A DNA stretch of 64,000 bases from Pseudomonas entomophila (lineage in GTDB: Bacteria > Pseudomonadota > Gammaproteobacteria > Pseudomonadales > Pseudomonadaceae). Shown here in pieces: positions 34,540 through 43,394 of this stretch (positions are counted from its first letter, which is position 1; each line of letters starts with the position of its first letter). The DNA lies in the NCBI RefSeq assembly GCF_018417595.1, contig NZ_CP070982.1, positions 3,182,001-3,246,000 of the forward strand, read 5' to 3'. Made by a program: the position numbers and the translations under genes. The notes under the pieces are model-generated. The model had not been told where the DNA came from and did no database searches. It saw nothing but the letters and a program-made list of their open reading frames with translations.

Positions 34540-35970
34540 TCAATGCGCCTTCCGGGGAGTGATGTAGCGATCGATGAAGGCCGGGTTATGGGCCATGATG
34601 CGGCTGTAGACCTCGATGCCGAAATCGACCCAGTCACGCATCAGCTCGCAGTAGTGGTAGGTCGGGTGCTGCGGGTCGCCGTAGCGGGCGTAGCTCTCGT
34701 GGTAGCAGCCACCGGAACACAGGTTGCGGATGCGGCAGCTGTCGCAGCCGGTGCCGCTGCGGTCCAGGCGTTGCGAGAGGAAGTCGTTGAGCTGCGCTTG
34801 CTTCACGCCCTGGTGCACGTTGCCGAAGGTCGGCAGGCTGGAGCCGGTGAAGCGATGGCAGAGGTTCAGCTCGCCTTCGTGGTCCACGGCCAGCATCTTC
34901 AGGCCCGCGCCGCACGGCAGGGCTTTCTTGTGGCCTTCGTGGATGTCGGTGATCAGCTGGTGCAGGTTGGAGAAACCTATATTGCGGTGTTCAAGTGCCG
35001 CCTCCAGGTAACGCCGCCCCAGGGCCTTCATGTTGGCGAACACCTGCACCAGTTCCTCGCCGGTGAGGTTGAAGTCGGCCATGTCGCCGGAAGTCACCGG
35101 GGCGAAACCCACCTCCGCGAAGCCCAGTTCGTTGAACAGATGGTGCCAGATGGTCTCGACATCGGTGATGCCGCGGGTCAGGGTCACCCGCGCGCCCACC
35201 GGCCGGCTGCGGTAGCGCGACAGCAGCATGTCGGCCTTGCGCCGCACCACGTCGTAGGTGCCCTGCCCGCCCACGGTGATGCGGTTGCGGTCGTGCACGG
35301 TCTTCGGCCCGTCGATGCTGACGGACAAGCCAAAACGATGGGCGTCGAGCCAGTCGACGATCTCCTCGGTGAGCAGCGTGGCGTTGGTGGTCATGATGAA
35401 CTCGACCTGCTTGCCGGCCTCGGCGAAGCGCCGCTCGCAGTAGGCGACCATGTGCTCGATCAGCGCCCGGTTGGACAACGGCTCGCCGCCGAAGAACACC
35501 ACGCTGTAGCGCGCTTCGTCGGGTGACTCCTTGAGCAGCATCTCCACCGAGGCCTCGGCGGTGGCACTGTTCATCTTGCGGCCGGACGAAGGCTTGTCGA
35601 GGTCTTCCTTGTAGCAGTAGGTGCAGCTCAGGTTGCAGCCGGTGTTGACGTTGAGCACCACGGTGTTCAATGCGCTGCGCTCGACCTGTTTGAGCGCGAT
35701 CTCCGGCGTCAGCGGCGAGCCGTCGCTGACCACCTCCAGGGCGATCAGCTCGCGCAGGGTTTCCTCGATGTCCTGTCCGCTGAACTGCTGGCCGAGGTGT
35801 TGCATCAACTCCTCGGCGGAGCAGCCCTGGCGACGCAGGGTGTCGATGATGCCGCCGGTCACCGCGTCGGCGGCGAACAGCGAACTGCTGGGGATATGGA
35901 ACAGCATGCGGTCGGCATCCACCTGCACTTCATGCAGGTTGCGTTCGACCAGGTTCAGTAGTGCGCCCAT
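34540..35970 (-). CDS. qhpD: Radical SAM maturase of the amine dehydrogenase gamma subunit
   Basis: A 476-residue radical SAM/SPASM enzyme that forms the Cys-to-Asp/Glu thioether bridges in the gamma subunit. The SAM cluster motif is [11 protein letters not shown]; the C-terminal SPASM region has CGAGLK, LCHRF and [15 protein letters not shown] for two further Fe-S clusters. An N-terminal RRE-like domain of about 90 residues precedes the barrel. GGGAGG lies five bases upstream of the ATG. It sits between the alpha and gamma genes of its substrate enzyme. Confidence 0.93.
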   Translation of the reverse strand: MGALLNLVERNLHEVQVDADRMLFHIPSSSLFAADAVTGGIIDTLRRQGCSAEELMQHLGQQFSGQDIEETLRELIALEVVSDGSPLTPEIALKQVERSALNTVVLNVNTGCNLSCTYCYKEDLDKPSSGRKMNSATAEASVEMLLKESPDEARYSVVFFGGEPLSNRALIEHMVAYCERRFAEAGKQVEFIMTTNATLLTEEIVDWLDAHRFGLSVSIDGPKTVHDRNRITVGGQGTYDVVRRKADMLLSRYRSRPVGARVTLTRGITDVETIWHHLFNELGFAEVGFAPVTSGDMADFNLTGEELVQVFANMKALGRRYLEAALEHRNIGFSNLHQLITDIHEGHKKALPCGAGLKMLAVDHEGELNLCHRFTGSSLPTFGNVHQGVKQAQLNDFLSQRLDRSGTGCDSCRIRNLCSGGCYHESYARYGDPQHPTYHYCELMRDWVDFGIEVYSRIMAHNPAFIDRYITPRKAH

Positions 35971-36006
35971 GGCGACCTCCCGGTAATCGATTCGTCAGGT
36001 TGATGC

Positions 36007-37572
36007 CTACGGCAGTGGCGGGTTGTTCCAGCGCTGCACGGTGACGATCAGGTGCCCCTCGCCCTGCTGGCCGCCGTCGGCGAGCGTGGCGACCACCTTC
36101 AGGTTGCCGGCGTTGTTGGTCATCATCTTGCGCTCGGGGTTCGGCCCCGCTCCGCCCGGCACGAACACGCCGTCGGCCTGCATCTGCCCGGCGAACTTGA
36201 GGTCCTCGTCCTCGACGGCCCGCTCGTTGAACGGCTCGACCTTCCAGGTCGCCGGCAGGTAGCCGATGCGCATCGGCTGGCCACTGGCATCCCTGCCCCA
36301 GGCCTCGGCCTCGAAACGGCCCTGGACCTTGGGCACCGAGGCACCGTTCTCGCCGATGCGGGCGATGGAGAACGCCGGCACTACCTTGACCTCGTCGACC
36401 TTGTCATACACCGCCAGTTGCACGCCCTTGAGCGCGCCCACCGCCACTTCGCGCTGGCCAACAGCGGCATCCTGGGCGGCGCGCGCCTTGACCCGGATCA
36501 GCGTCGGGGTCGACTCCAGCACCTCGGTAACCTCCACGCCCGCCCCCAGCACCGGCGTGCCCGACAGGTCGCTGCCCACCAGGGTGATCTCGCTGTCGCC
36601 ACCGGCCTTGATGAACGCCGGCTGCACCGCCAGCAAGCGGGCCTGGCCGGCCTTGGAGGCACTGAAGTCCAGGCCGCGTTCATCGTGCTCGGCCTCGAAC
36701 ATGCGGCCTTTCATCTGCCCGTCGATGGCGGCGAATACCTGGCGCAGGTTGGCGTCGCCGACCTTGACGTTGCCGCGCCACTCATAGCCGTTGTAGAGGA
36801 TCGCCGAACCGCTGCCGTTGAACGGCGTGCCGTCGGCATAAGTGCCCTTGACCTCGACCTTGAAGGTATCGCCCTGGTCGGCGCTGACGTTCATGATTCC
36901 GCGCACATCGCCCTTGGCCAGCATATGGCCGCTGAACGCCCACTGCCCGGCCAGTGCCTCGGCCTTGGGCCGGTTCTTGAGCCATTCGGCCCAGGCCGGG
37001 TTATCGAGGGGGAAGCGCTTGGCCAGGTCCGGCACCATCTGCTTGAGGGCGATGTCCAGCCAGTCGCGGTCGCGGGCCTGGGCCTGATACTCGAGGGACG
37101 GCCACTGGCTGAGATGGAAGTTGACCAGGTGCTCCCATTCCTGGGCCGGGCGCCGTTGCAGGGCGACCCGGGCACCGGAGTGGCAGCGCCCGCATATCTG
37201 ACTGAGCTGATCGTCGAAGTGTTCGACGGTGTTCAGCCGACGCTCCATGGCATAGCGCACCCCTTCGGTCTCGCTGGGGGCCAGCCCCTGCTTGTCGGCC
37301 AGGTACTTGACCAGGGTGCGGCGGTCGTCGTCGCTGATCGACAGGCCGTGCATCACCTGCATGCGGGCGATGCTCATCAGCCAGCCTTCCGGGGTCTTGC
37401 GCTGGTGGCTGATGCGGCTGTAGCTGTCATTGCCCTCAGGGATATGGCACCCCATGCACTTGTTCTGCAACAGGCTCGGGCCCTGCTCGGCCGCCATGGC
37501 CTGGGCGGACAGCAGTGCGGTGGCGACCAGCGCCAGTGTGCCCGCCCGCCGCCGGAGTCGAGTCGTCTTCAA
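36007..37572 (-). CDS. qhpA: Quinohemoprotein amine dehydrogenase, alpha subunit (dihaem)
   Basis: A 521-residue periplasmic subunit with a signal peptide (cut after AQAMA). Two c-type haem sites, CMGCH and CGRCH, lie in the N-terminal 150 residues; the remaining domains are beta-rich and Ig-like. It passes electrons from the CTQ site to a cytochrome or azurin. The start is a TTG at 37572 preceded by a strong GGAGG seven bases away, with no competing ATG that keeps the signal peptide. First gene of the operon; a sigma-54-like box lies about 70 bases upstream. Confidence 0.92.
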   Translation of the reverse strand: MKTTRLRRRAGTLALVATALLSAQAMAAEQGPSLLQNKCMGCHIPEGNDSYSRISHQRKTPEGWLMSIARMQVMHGLSISDDDRRTLVKYLADKQGLAPSETEGVRYAMERRLNTVEHFDDQLSQICGRCHSGARVALQRRPAQEWEHLVNFHLSQWPSLEYQAQARDRDWLDIALKQMVPDLAKRFPLDNPAWAEWLKNRPKAEALAGQWAFSGHMLAKGDVRGIMNVSADQGDTFKVEVKGTYADGTPFNGSGSAILYNGYEWRGNVKVGDANLRQVFAAIDGQMKGRMFEAEHDERGLDFSASKAGQARLLAVQPAFIKAGGDSEITLVGSDLSGTPVLGAGVEVTEVLESTPTLIRVKARAAQDAAVGQREVAVGALKGVQLAVYDKVDEVKVVPAFSIARIGENGASVPKVQGRFEAEAWGRDASGQPMRIGYLPATWKVEPFNERAVEDEDLKFAGQMQADGVFVPGGAGPNPERKMMTNNAGNLKVVATLADGGQQGEGHLIVTVQRWNNPPLP

Positions 37573-37639
37573 GGTCAGACCTCCACGGTGTTGTTCTTAT
37601 CGTTTTTCGCACGCTGCGGTGTGCATCTGTGGGTAGGGA

Positions 37640-37655
37640 TACAGGAAGTGTGCCA
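37640..37655 (-). promoter_or_regulatory. Sigma-54-like promoter of the amine dehydrogenase operon
   Basis: Minus-strand TGGCACACTTCCTGTA: the -24 GG and a GT in place of the -12 GC are separated by the required ten bases. It lies about 70 bases before the alpha-subunit start. One mismatch in the -12 element lowers confidence. Confidence 0.5.
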
Positions 37656-37750
37656 GCAGAGAGAAAAATCTTTTGGCTCAGTCGGTTGGCTCGAATCTTA
37701 GGGTATGGGTCGAGGTGTGGAACTGTGGCCGAACGTCCCATTTCGCGACT

Positions 37751-37774
37751 CCGTGTTTCAGCTTGAGACACCGG
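37751..37774 (-). promoter_or_regulatory. Upstream activator palindrome for the amine dehydrogenase operon
   Basis: CCGTGTTTC and GAGACACCGG form an imperfect dyad around AGCTT, about 110 bases upstream of the -24 box. Its minus strand contains TGTCTCAA, also found at 53519-53526 before the aldehyde dehydrogenase gene. Confidence 0.45.
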
Positions 37775-37891
37775 GCTGCGGCGCCGTTGGCCATCGCGGG
37801 GCAAGCCCGCTCCCAGAGAGACTGTCCGAAATCAGAGCTTCACCAAAACGGGCGCGTGCGGGTGGTATCGAGTTCGTGCATCACCGTCAAC

Positions 37892-37994
37892 ATCACCAGC
37901 GTGGCGGGAGACTTGGGTGGCTGGTGGAACCGGGTATAACCTTCGGCTTAGCTGCACCCTGATAATTTTCATGCTCGTAGACGACATCAGCCAT
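37892..37994 (-). pseudogene. Possible relic of a beta/gamma-crystallin-like gene
   Basis: A strong AAAGGA stands seven bases before an ATG that opens MADVVYEHENYQGAAK, which resembles the first Greek-key motif of small bacterial crystallin-fold proteins (YEHxNFQG). The frame stops after 33 codons. Sequence reading in another frame continues with VMLTVMHELDTTRT. I take it as a truncated or frameshifted remnant; a real 33-residue peptide cannot be excluded. Confidence 0.3.
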
Positions 37995-38493
37995 CAATAC
38001 GTCCTTTCAAAATGCACCCTCCTCATGAGGCGTTAAGGATGCACCATGACTCTCTGGGACTGAACACCTAGAGTTCCATGCGGACCATACTCAAAGACAT
38101 GCCCCCAAAAACATCATGCGTATGCGAGCACTGCAAACTGAAATAGGAGAGCTCGCAGCGACGACCGGGAAATCTCCTATCTCCAGCGCCACTACTAAAA
38201 AAACCGCAGAGCTGCCGGGAGGCATTCCTATGGCTACTCGGACTAATGTGCCTCTATTTTTGACTTTTTTTAATTTCGACACGAGGGTGCGGCGTAAACA
38301 GTGACCCAAGGGATATCGTGGGAATATTCATACCGTACCAGGCGACAACTTCTACACATCAACTATAAAATTTTAAATTCGCACTCAACAGCCACGCATG
38401 TAAACCACACACAAAAGGCGCTCGACGAAAAGACATAAGCACTTGATATAACTTAATTTTCCATCACCATTAGCATTAGCCAGATCTTACATC

Positions 38494-38845
38494 TTGCGAC
38501 CTAAGGACATTAGTTACTCCGGCTCGAGCCCTGGGCGTGCTGTACGACAAGGTGAGCATCGTTACGAACCTGAACCTCCACCCTTGAAAGTCACACGACC
38601 TGAAGTACCGGGTTTAGATAACGCACAGATAGTTCGCTTAGACGTAACTATTGAAGGCACGATTCACTTACAAGAACATGCTTGACGGCAAACCTCAATC
38701 TTGGCCATATTGGTTTTCAGTAACTTTCCGCCCCCTCAACACACCTGCCACCGGAAGTTCATGTGCGGACTATCACCCTCCCACATGCACCCAAACGAAA
38801 GTCGCGGTGCGGGCAACGTATTCGAGCGGACGCTTTAACCAATAG
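38494..38845 (+). pseudogene. Unrecognised overlapping frames, possible frameshifted relic
   Basis: Two frames overlap near 38651-38685: the first ends PGLDNAQIVRLDVTIEGT..., the second continues SWPYWFSVTFRPLN and runs to 38845. Together they would give a beta-rich protein of about 110 residues broken by one frameshift. Neither has a good ribosome site, and I cannot name a family. It may equally be chance reading of A/T-richer DNA. Confidence 0.2.
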
Positions 38846-38873
38846 ACATCAAACAACCAAAAATGGAATTCCT

Positions 38874-40112
38874 ATGCCTGACCTGAAGAACCAATACATC
38901 AACACTGCCAGAACGGTCGAAATTGGTAACCCTTCCTGGCAACTTGCGCAAAATTCCGGTCTGACTGACTTAAGCGTCAAGCATGTAGAGCATAGTCGCA
39001 TGATGGATCAGAACGAGCACACGTTCATGAACATGTGCTCTTGTTCCTACCTCGGGTTGGAAATCGATCCGCGTCTGGCCCGGCGCGCGGCAGATTATGT
39101 GCTGCAAAGCGGCACCGTCAACCTGCCGACCTCACGCATCCGGATCCGCCTGAGGGAATTGGATGAACTGGAACAAGCAATGTCCGCTCATTTCAAGTGC
39201 AGCGCCTTTACCGCGACATCATGCAGCGCCGGGATTGTCGCCTCGTTACCCTTGCTGGCAGCCGGTATTTTTACCGACGGACAGCGCCCGTTCATGATTT
39301 TTGACAAACACGCGCATTTTGCCCTGAACCAGGTCAAGGCTGTTTGCGGGGATGAAACTCAAGTTGTCACCTGCAACCATAATGATGTCGAGTTCATTGA
39401 AGACATGTGCAAGCGCCACGCGTTGGTCGCTTATGTCGCTGACGGTGCCTACAGTATGGGCGGCAGCGCACCTATCGAGCGTCTTCTGCAACTACAGGAT
39501 AGGTACGGTCTGTTTCTCTACTTCGACGACTCACACTCACTGAGTGCCTATGGTAATCGGGGTGAGGGTTACATCCGCACCTTCATGCCGGAGCTCAATC
39601 CACGGACGATGCTGGTGTACTCCTTGGCCAAGGCTTTCGGGGCCAACGGTGGCGGGATATTCATGTCCGAGCGCGCCAATTATCAGCAAGTATTCCGTCG
39701 CTTCGGTGGGCCGATGTCCTATTCACAATATGTCAATCCCGCCACCATCGGCGCCTCAATGGCTTCGCTGGAGATTCATCAGTCACCCGAACTGAGTGCA
39801 CTGCAGAAGAAACTCAACGCCAATATCCAGCTGTTCGACAGTTTGTTCCCCACCGAACATGCCGGCTCCGGCTTGCCGATCCGCGTCATCCCGCTGGACA
39901 GCCCTGATATGGCGGTCGGCGTCTCCGAGGGCGTGTTCAAGCGCGGCTATTACACCTCGGCTGTTTTCTTCCCTATTGTCGCCAGGAACAAGTCAGGGCT
40001 GCGTGTGATGATGCGTGCCGACATGTCACATGACGATATCCGTGATTTCTGCGCCGCAGTTCGCGCCGAGGTTGAGCTGGCCCGTCAGGGCCTTCCGGTT
40101 GCCCATGGTTGA
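38874..40112 (+). CDS. Alpha-oxoamine synthase-like PLP enzyme
   Basis: A 412-residue fold-type I PLP protein of the KBL/AONS/serine-palmitoyltransferase group, which condenses an amino acid with an acyl thioester and releases CO2 to give an alpha-amino ketone. Landmarks: NLPTSRIR, DGAYSMGGSAP, the cofactor Asp/His in DDSHSLSAYG, and Lys253 in SLAKAFGANGG for the Schiff base. First gene of the 13-gene run, so it may build the carbon skeleton. The ATG is preceded by GGAATTCCT. Substrates unknown; the usual acyl donor would be CoA or a carrier protein. Confidence 0.82.
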   Translation: MPDLKNQYINTARTVEIGNPSWQLAQNSGLTDLSVKHVEHSRMMDQNEHTFMNMCSCSYLGLEIDPRLARRAADYVLQSGTVNLPTSRIRIRLRELDELEQAMSAHFKCSAFTATSCSAGIVASLPLLAAGIFTDGQRPFMIFDKHAHFALNQVKAVCGDETQVVTCNHNDVEFIEDMCKRHALVAYVADGAYSMGGSAPIERLLQLQDRYGLFLYFDDSHSLSAYGNRGEGYIRTFMPELNPRTMLVYSLAKAFGANGGGIFMSERANYQQVFRRFGGPMSYSQYVNPATIGASMASLEIHQSPELSALQKKLNANIQLFDSLFPTEHAGSGLPIRVIPLDSPDMAVGVSEGVFKRGYYTSAVFFPIVARNKSGLRVMMRADMSHDDIRDFCAAVRAEVELARQGLPVAHG

Positions 40113-40116
40113 GCGT

Positions 40117-40950
40117 ATGACGATGACACACCCTGTACCGAGAAGCCTGCTGTACTGTTCCGCACTCCATCCCGAGCAGTACGCAAAGAGTGCTTTGACA
40201 GATGTCATGGTAATCGATCTGGAGGACGGCGTTCCCCATGGGCAGAAAGCCCAGGCACGGGCATGTGTCGAGCAGTTCTATCGCTCGCACGTGCCGCAAC
40301 GAACGGCGCTGCGCATCAATCCGTTGCGTGACAGCGAAGGGTTGCGCGACCTCTTGCTCATCCAGTCGCTCGAGCAGCGGCCTGAATTCATCGTGATGGC
40401 CATGACCGAAGCCGCTGCCGAGATCGAAGTGGTGCGGGCTAACCTGTGCCGTGACGGAAGAAGCCCGAAAATCCTGGTCACGGTGGAAACACCGGCCTGC
40501 ATGCGGGGCATCTATGAGATCGCGTCCACAGCCGACGGGTTAATCTTTGGGTCTGCCGACTACGCTGCCAGCCTCGGCGTGCCTATTGGCGGCTGGAGCA
40601 ACATCCTGCATGCACGGGGAAACATCGTTGCAGCGGCGAGCATGGCACGCATTCCCGCGTTCGACACGGCCTATTTCCATCTGGATGACGAAGAGGGGTT
40701 GATGAAGGAATGCCTGGACACTCTTGAATTAGGGTTCAGCGGCAAGACCGCCATCCACCCCAAACAGATAGCCACCATCAATACCGTTTTCACTCCCTCT
40801 GCCGAAGCCTACGAACAAGCCTTGGCGGTGGTGCATGCGGCACAGCACAGTGGCGACAAGATCACCCGGTTGAAAAATCTCATGGTTGGTCCACCGTTCG
40901 TGAAGCAAGCCAGGAAGGTGATTCAGCGTGCCCAAGAGCTGGGCCTCTAA
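40117..40950 (+). CDS. CitE/HpcH-like lyase
   Basis: A 277-residue member of the HpcH/HpaI-CitE superfamily that makes or breaks C-C bonds in malyl-, methylmalyl- or citramalyl-CoA-like compounds. The barrel motifs are present: VIDLEDGVPHGQKAQAR, LRINPLRD, VTVETPACMRGI (catalytic Glu), FGSADYAASLG (metal Asp) and GKTAIHPKQI. The ATG at 40117 follows the previous stop by four bases; one at 40105 overlapping that gene is possible. With the MaoC gene behind it, the pair recalls beta-methylmalyl-CoA lyase plus mesaconyl-CoA hydratase. Confidence 0.82.
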   Translation: MTMTHPVPRSLLYCSALHPEQYAKSALTDVMVIDLEDGVPHGQKAQARACVEQFYRSHVPQRTALRINPLRDSEGLRDLLLIQSLEQRPEFIVMAMTEAAAEIEVVRANLCRDGRSPKILVTVETPACMRGIYEIASTADGLIFGSADYAASLGVPIGGWSNILHARGNIVAAASMARIPAFDTAYFHLDDEEGLMKECLDTLELGFSGKTAIHPKQIATINTVFTPSAEAYEQALAVVHAAQHSGDKITRLKNLMVGPPFVKQARKVIQRAQELGL

Positions 40951-40960
40951 GGAGAGAAGC

Positions 40961-41485
40961 ATGGAAACCATGATTGCGGCGCATGAACAGATCGGCGCCA
41001 AGCGCTACCGCGAATCCTACGGCCTGCATTACGAAGAGTTCGTGGTTGGCGACGTCTTTGAACATCGACCGGGACGCATGGTTACGGAGCTGGATAACAT
41101 CTGGCAGTCACTGGTCAACATGAACAATCACCCCGCGCACATCGATGGAGCCTACGCGCAGCGTACGGAATTCGAAAAGCTGCTGGTCAACAGTTCCATC
41201 ACCTTGTCGATCGTCAGCGGCATGACGGTAGCGACGATGAGTGCACGGGCCATTGCCAACCTGGGTTGGGATGAAATACGTCTGCCAAACCCGGTCTTTG
41301 TCGGCGACACCCTTTACGCCGAGAGTGAGGTCGTCTCCAAGCGAGAGTCGCGCTCAAGGCCCACCCAGGGCATCGTCACCATCAAGGTCATTGGTCGCAA
41401 ACAAAGCGGGATACCAGTGATCACCTACCTACGAACCTTCCTGGTACCCAAGAAAGGGCACTCCCAGGATTACCCTCTCGGTTAG
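40961..41485 (+). CDS. MaoC-like hydratase/dehydratase
   Basis: A 174-residue single hot-dog-fold protein. The catalytic R-hydratase segment is seen as NMNNHPAHIDGAYA (Asn/His dyad) followed by SITLSIVSGMTV; size fits mesaconyl-CoA hydratase-type enzymes. AAGGAGAG lies five bases before the ATG and ten bases after the CitE-like gene's stop. It probably adds or removes water from an acyl-CoA intermediate made by the lyase. Confidence 0.85.
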   Translation: METMIAAHEQIGAKRYRESYGLHYEEFVVGDVFEHRPGRMVTELDNIWQSLVNMNNHPAHIDGAYAQRTEFEKLLVNSSITLSIVSGMTVATMSARAIANLGWDEIRLPNPVFVGDTLYAESEVVSKRESRSRPTQGIVTIKVIGRKQSGIPVITYLRTFLVPKKGHSQDYPLG

Positions 41486-41540
41486 AGGCCGCTGTCGCGA
41501 GCCAGGCCCGTCATGTAACAAGAAATCAGGGAATGATGCC

Positions 41541-42281
41541 ATGAGCAGATTGGCTGTGGTTACCGGTGGCAACTCCGGTATTGGTGAAGCTTGTGCCTGG
41601 CGTTTTGCCAGAGAAGGATACGAGGTGGTTGTTTGCGGACGCCGAGAGGAGCGCAATGGTGAAGTGTGCGACCGCATTCGCCAGGCTGGCGGAGTAGCGC
41701 ATGGCTATGCCGTCGACCTGCGCGACTCCCGAGCGCTGTTCGACTGCTTTCGCAGAATCGCAATCGATCACCCACCAGTCACATGCCTGGTAAACAGCAT
41801 CGGTATCGAAGGCACGCCGTTCACTCGTACCGAGGATTATGACGACGCGGTGTTCGACGATGTCATAGCCTCCAATGTCAAGGCGCCCTGGCAGTGCATG
41901 AGGGCGGTTCTGCCAACAATGAGACTGGCGCGTGCCGGCAGCATCGTCAATGTCGCTTCCTTGGCTGGAATCCGTGCAAGTGCCACGGGCGGTTCGGCCT
42001 ACTCTGCGAGCAAGCATGCGCTGGTGGGCATTACCCGTGCCACAGCCCGTGAGTATGCGCCGTTTGGGATCCGTATCAACGCGGTATGCCCGGCATTTGT
42101 CCGCACTCCGCTGTCGGAGGGCATCCTTGGAGATGATCTGGAATCGGTAGGAGGCTCCCACCCGATGAACCGTATCTGCGAAGCTCAGGAAGTGGCCAGC
42201 GCGGTGTACTGGCTGTGCTCGCAGGACGCGTCATTCGTGACTGGCATCGCGATGCCAGTCGATGGCGGCACTCAGGCATGA
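41541..42281 (+). CDS. Short-chain dehydrogenase/reductase
   Basis: A 246-residue classical SDR: cofactor loop TGGNSGIGEA, NSIG in place of NNAG, catalytic Ser in NVASLAG and YSASK. The basic residue after the second strand (CGRREER) suggests NADPH. It likely reduces a keto group or oxidises an alcohol in the cluster's product. The spacer of 55 bases to the MaoC gene holds only a GGGA ribosome site. Confidence 0.88.
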   Translation: MSRLAVVTGGNSGIGEACAWRFAREGYEVVVCGRREERNGEVCDRIRQAGGVAHGYAVDLRDSRALFDCFRRIAIDHPPVTCLVNSIGIEGTPFTRTEDYDDAVFDDVIASNVKAPWQCMRAVLPTMRLARAGSIVNVASLAGIRASATGGSAYSASKHALVGITRATAREYAPFGIRINAVCPAFVRTPLSEGILGDDLESVGGSHPMNRICEAQEVASAVYWLCSQDASFVTGIAMPVDGGTQA

Positions 42282-42344
42282 GTACCGCCGCCGCAAAAAT
42301 TGCCAACCTCCTGGCGGAAGAAGCAACGGAACGAGGAAAAAGGC

Positions 42345-43358
42345 ATGCTGCTGCTTAATCATCAGGACATCGAACAATGTGTCGATCTGCCAGGGCTTGT
42401 CCGAGCGCTGGAAGACGCCCATCGAGGGTTTTCATCAGTCCCTCCGGTGGTTCCGAAACGGCTGATGATCACTCATCAACGCGAGGGCGCATTCTCCCTG
42501 TTCATGCCGGCTTTGTTACCTGAACAACAAACCTTGGGCATCAAAGTGTCGTCGTTTCATCCCGGTAACAGTGGGCAGGGGTTGTCGTCTGTCAATGGCG
42601 CGGTATTGCTAATCGATCCAGAGACCGGAAGGCTGCTGGCAATGTTGGACAGTGCAGCCCTGACCGCTATCCGCACCAGTGCGATGAGTGCGCTGGCAAC
42701 CGACAAATTGTGCCCGCGCGAACGGCTCAACCTTACAGTCATCGGTGCCGGAGCCCAGGCTGCGGCACATGTGAGGGCTATGGCTGACATTCGAGACCTG
42801 GGGCAGGTGCGGATCGTCTCACGACGCCTGGCACAGAGCACCTTGCTGGCCGAACGGTTGTCCACCGAGCTTCGCTTGCCTATCGAAGCGGTTGATAGTG
42901 TACCTATGGCATTGGCCGATGCGGACATCATCTGCACGACCACCTCCCACACCAGCCCGACCCCGCTGGTCACTTCGCAAATGCTCAAACCGCTCGTGCA
43001 TATCAACGCTGTAGGTGGTAGCACGCTTGCCGCGTGCGAGATCGATCCCTACGTGCTGGCCGATGCCCTGGTTCATGTCGACCATCTGGACTCGGCTCGC
43101 CATGAATCCGCAGAGATAGCCCAGGCGTTGGCGTTGTCGGTGATCAGCGAGTGCGAGATTCGTCAGATCAGCACCTTGGTCATCGACCAGCCTGCCCCCC
43201 CTAAGCAGAAGTCAGGCTGGAGTTACTTCCGCAGCGTAGGGCATGCCAGTCAGGACATGGTGGTCGCCAACCGCATCTATGAGATCGCCAGGGCAAGAGG
43301 AATAGGTCGGTACTGCGATTATTTCAACAATCCAGACATGTCCATCGAGTGGTGCTGA
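42345..43358 (+). CDS. Ornithine cyclodeaminase/mu-crystallin-like dehydrogenase
   Basis: A 337-residue NAD(P)-dependent enzyme of the OCD/mu-crystallin family. The Rossmann loop is VIGAGAQAAAH at about 129-139 and the N-terminal half carries the substrate-binding KVSSFHPGN and RTSAMSAL. Members cyclise or deaminate amino acids, reduce ketimines or release amino acids from N-substituted precursors (as SbnB does). GAGGAAAAAGG precedes the chosen ATG. In this cluster it could process an amino acid building block; activity is unknown. Confidence 0.84.
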   Translation: MLLLNHQDIEQCVDLPGLVRALEDAHRGFSSVPPVVPKRLMITHQREGAFSLFMPALLPEQQTLGIKVSSFHPGNSGQGLSSVNGAVLLIDPETGRLLAMLDSAALTAIRTSAMSALATDKLCPRERLNLTVIGAGAQAAAHVRAMADIRDLGQVRIVSRRLAQSTLLAERLSTELRLPIEAVDSVPMALADADIICTTTSHTSPTPLVTSQMLKPLVHINAVGGSTLAACEIDPYVLADALVHVDHLDSARHESAEIAQALALSVISECEIRQISTLVIDQPAPPKQKSGWSYFRSVGHASQDMVVANRIYEIARARGIGRYCDYFNNPDMSIEWC

Positions 43359-43394
43359 CCTGGCATGGAGACGGTTTTAGGAATAGGGAACCCC

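Larger units (their letters stand above)
37573..38873. other. 1.3-kb gene-poor junction region
   Basis: The right part (38.3-38.9 kb) is A/T-rich and unlike the flanks. The region holds the promoter elements of the amine dehydrogenase operon (37640-37774), part of a REP (GCGGGGCAAGCCCGCTCCCA, about 37796-37815), a crystallin-like relic on the minus strand (37892-37994) and unrecognised short frames at 38116-38304 and 38494-38845. I see no intact gene, integrase or tRNA. It is the left edge of the biosynthetic cluster and must contain its promoter; no single convincing -35/-10 pair stands out. Confidence 0.6.

Noticed and set aside
38116..38304. A 62-codon plus-strand frame and an opposing 72-codon frame
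   Set aside because: No ribosome site, no recognisable motif and both strands open over the same bases; not supported as genes.
38440..38480. A sigma-70 promoter for the biosynthetic operon (TTGATA near 38443)
   Set aside because: No acceptable -10 element lies 16-18 bases downstream, so I did not list it as a feature.
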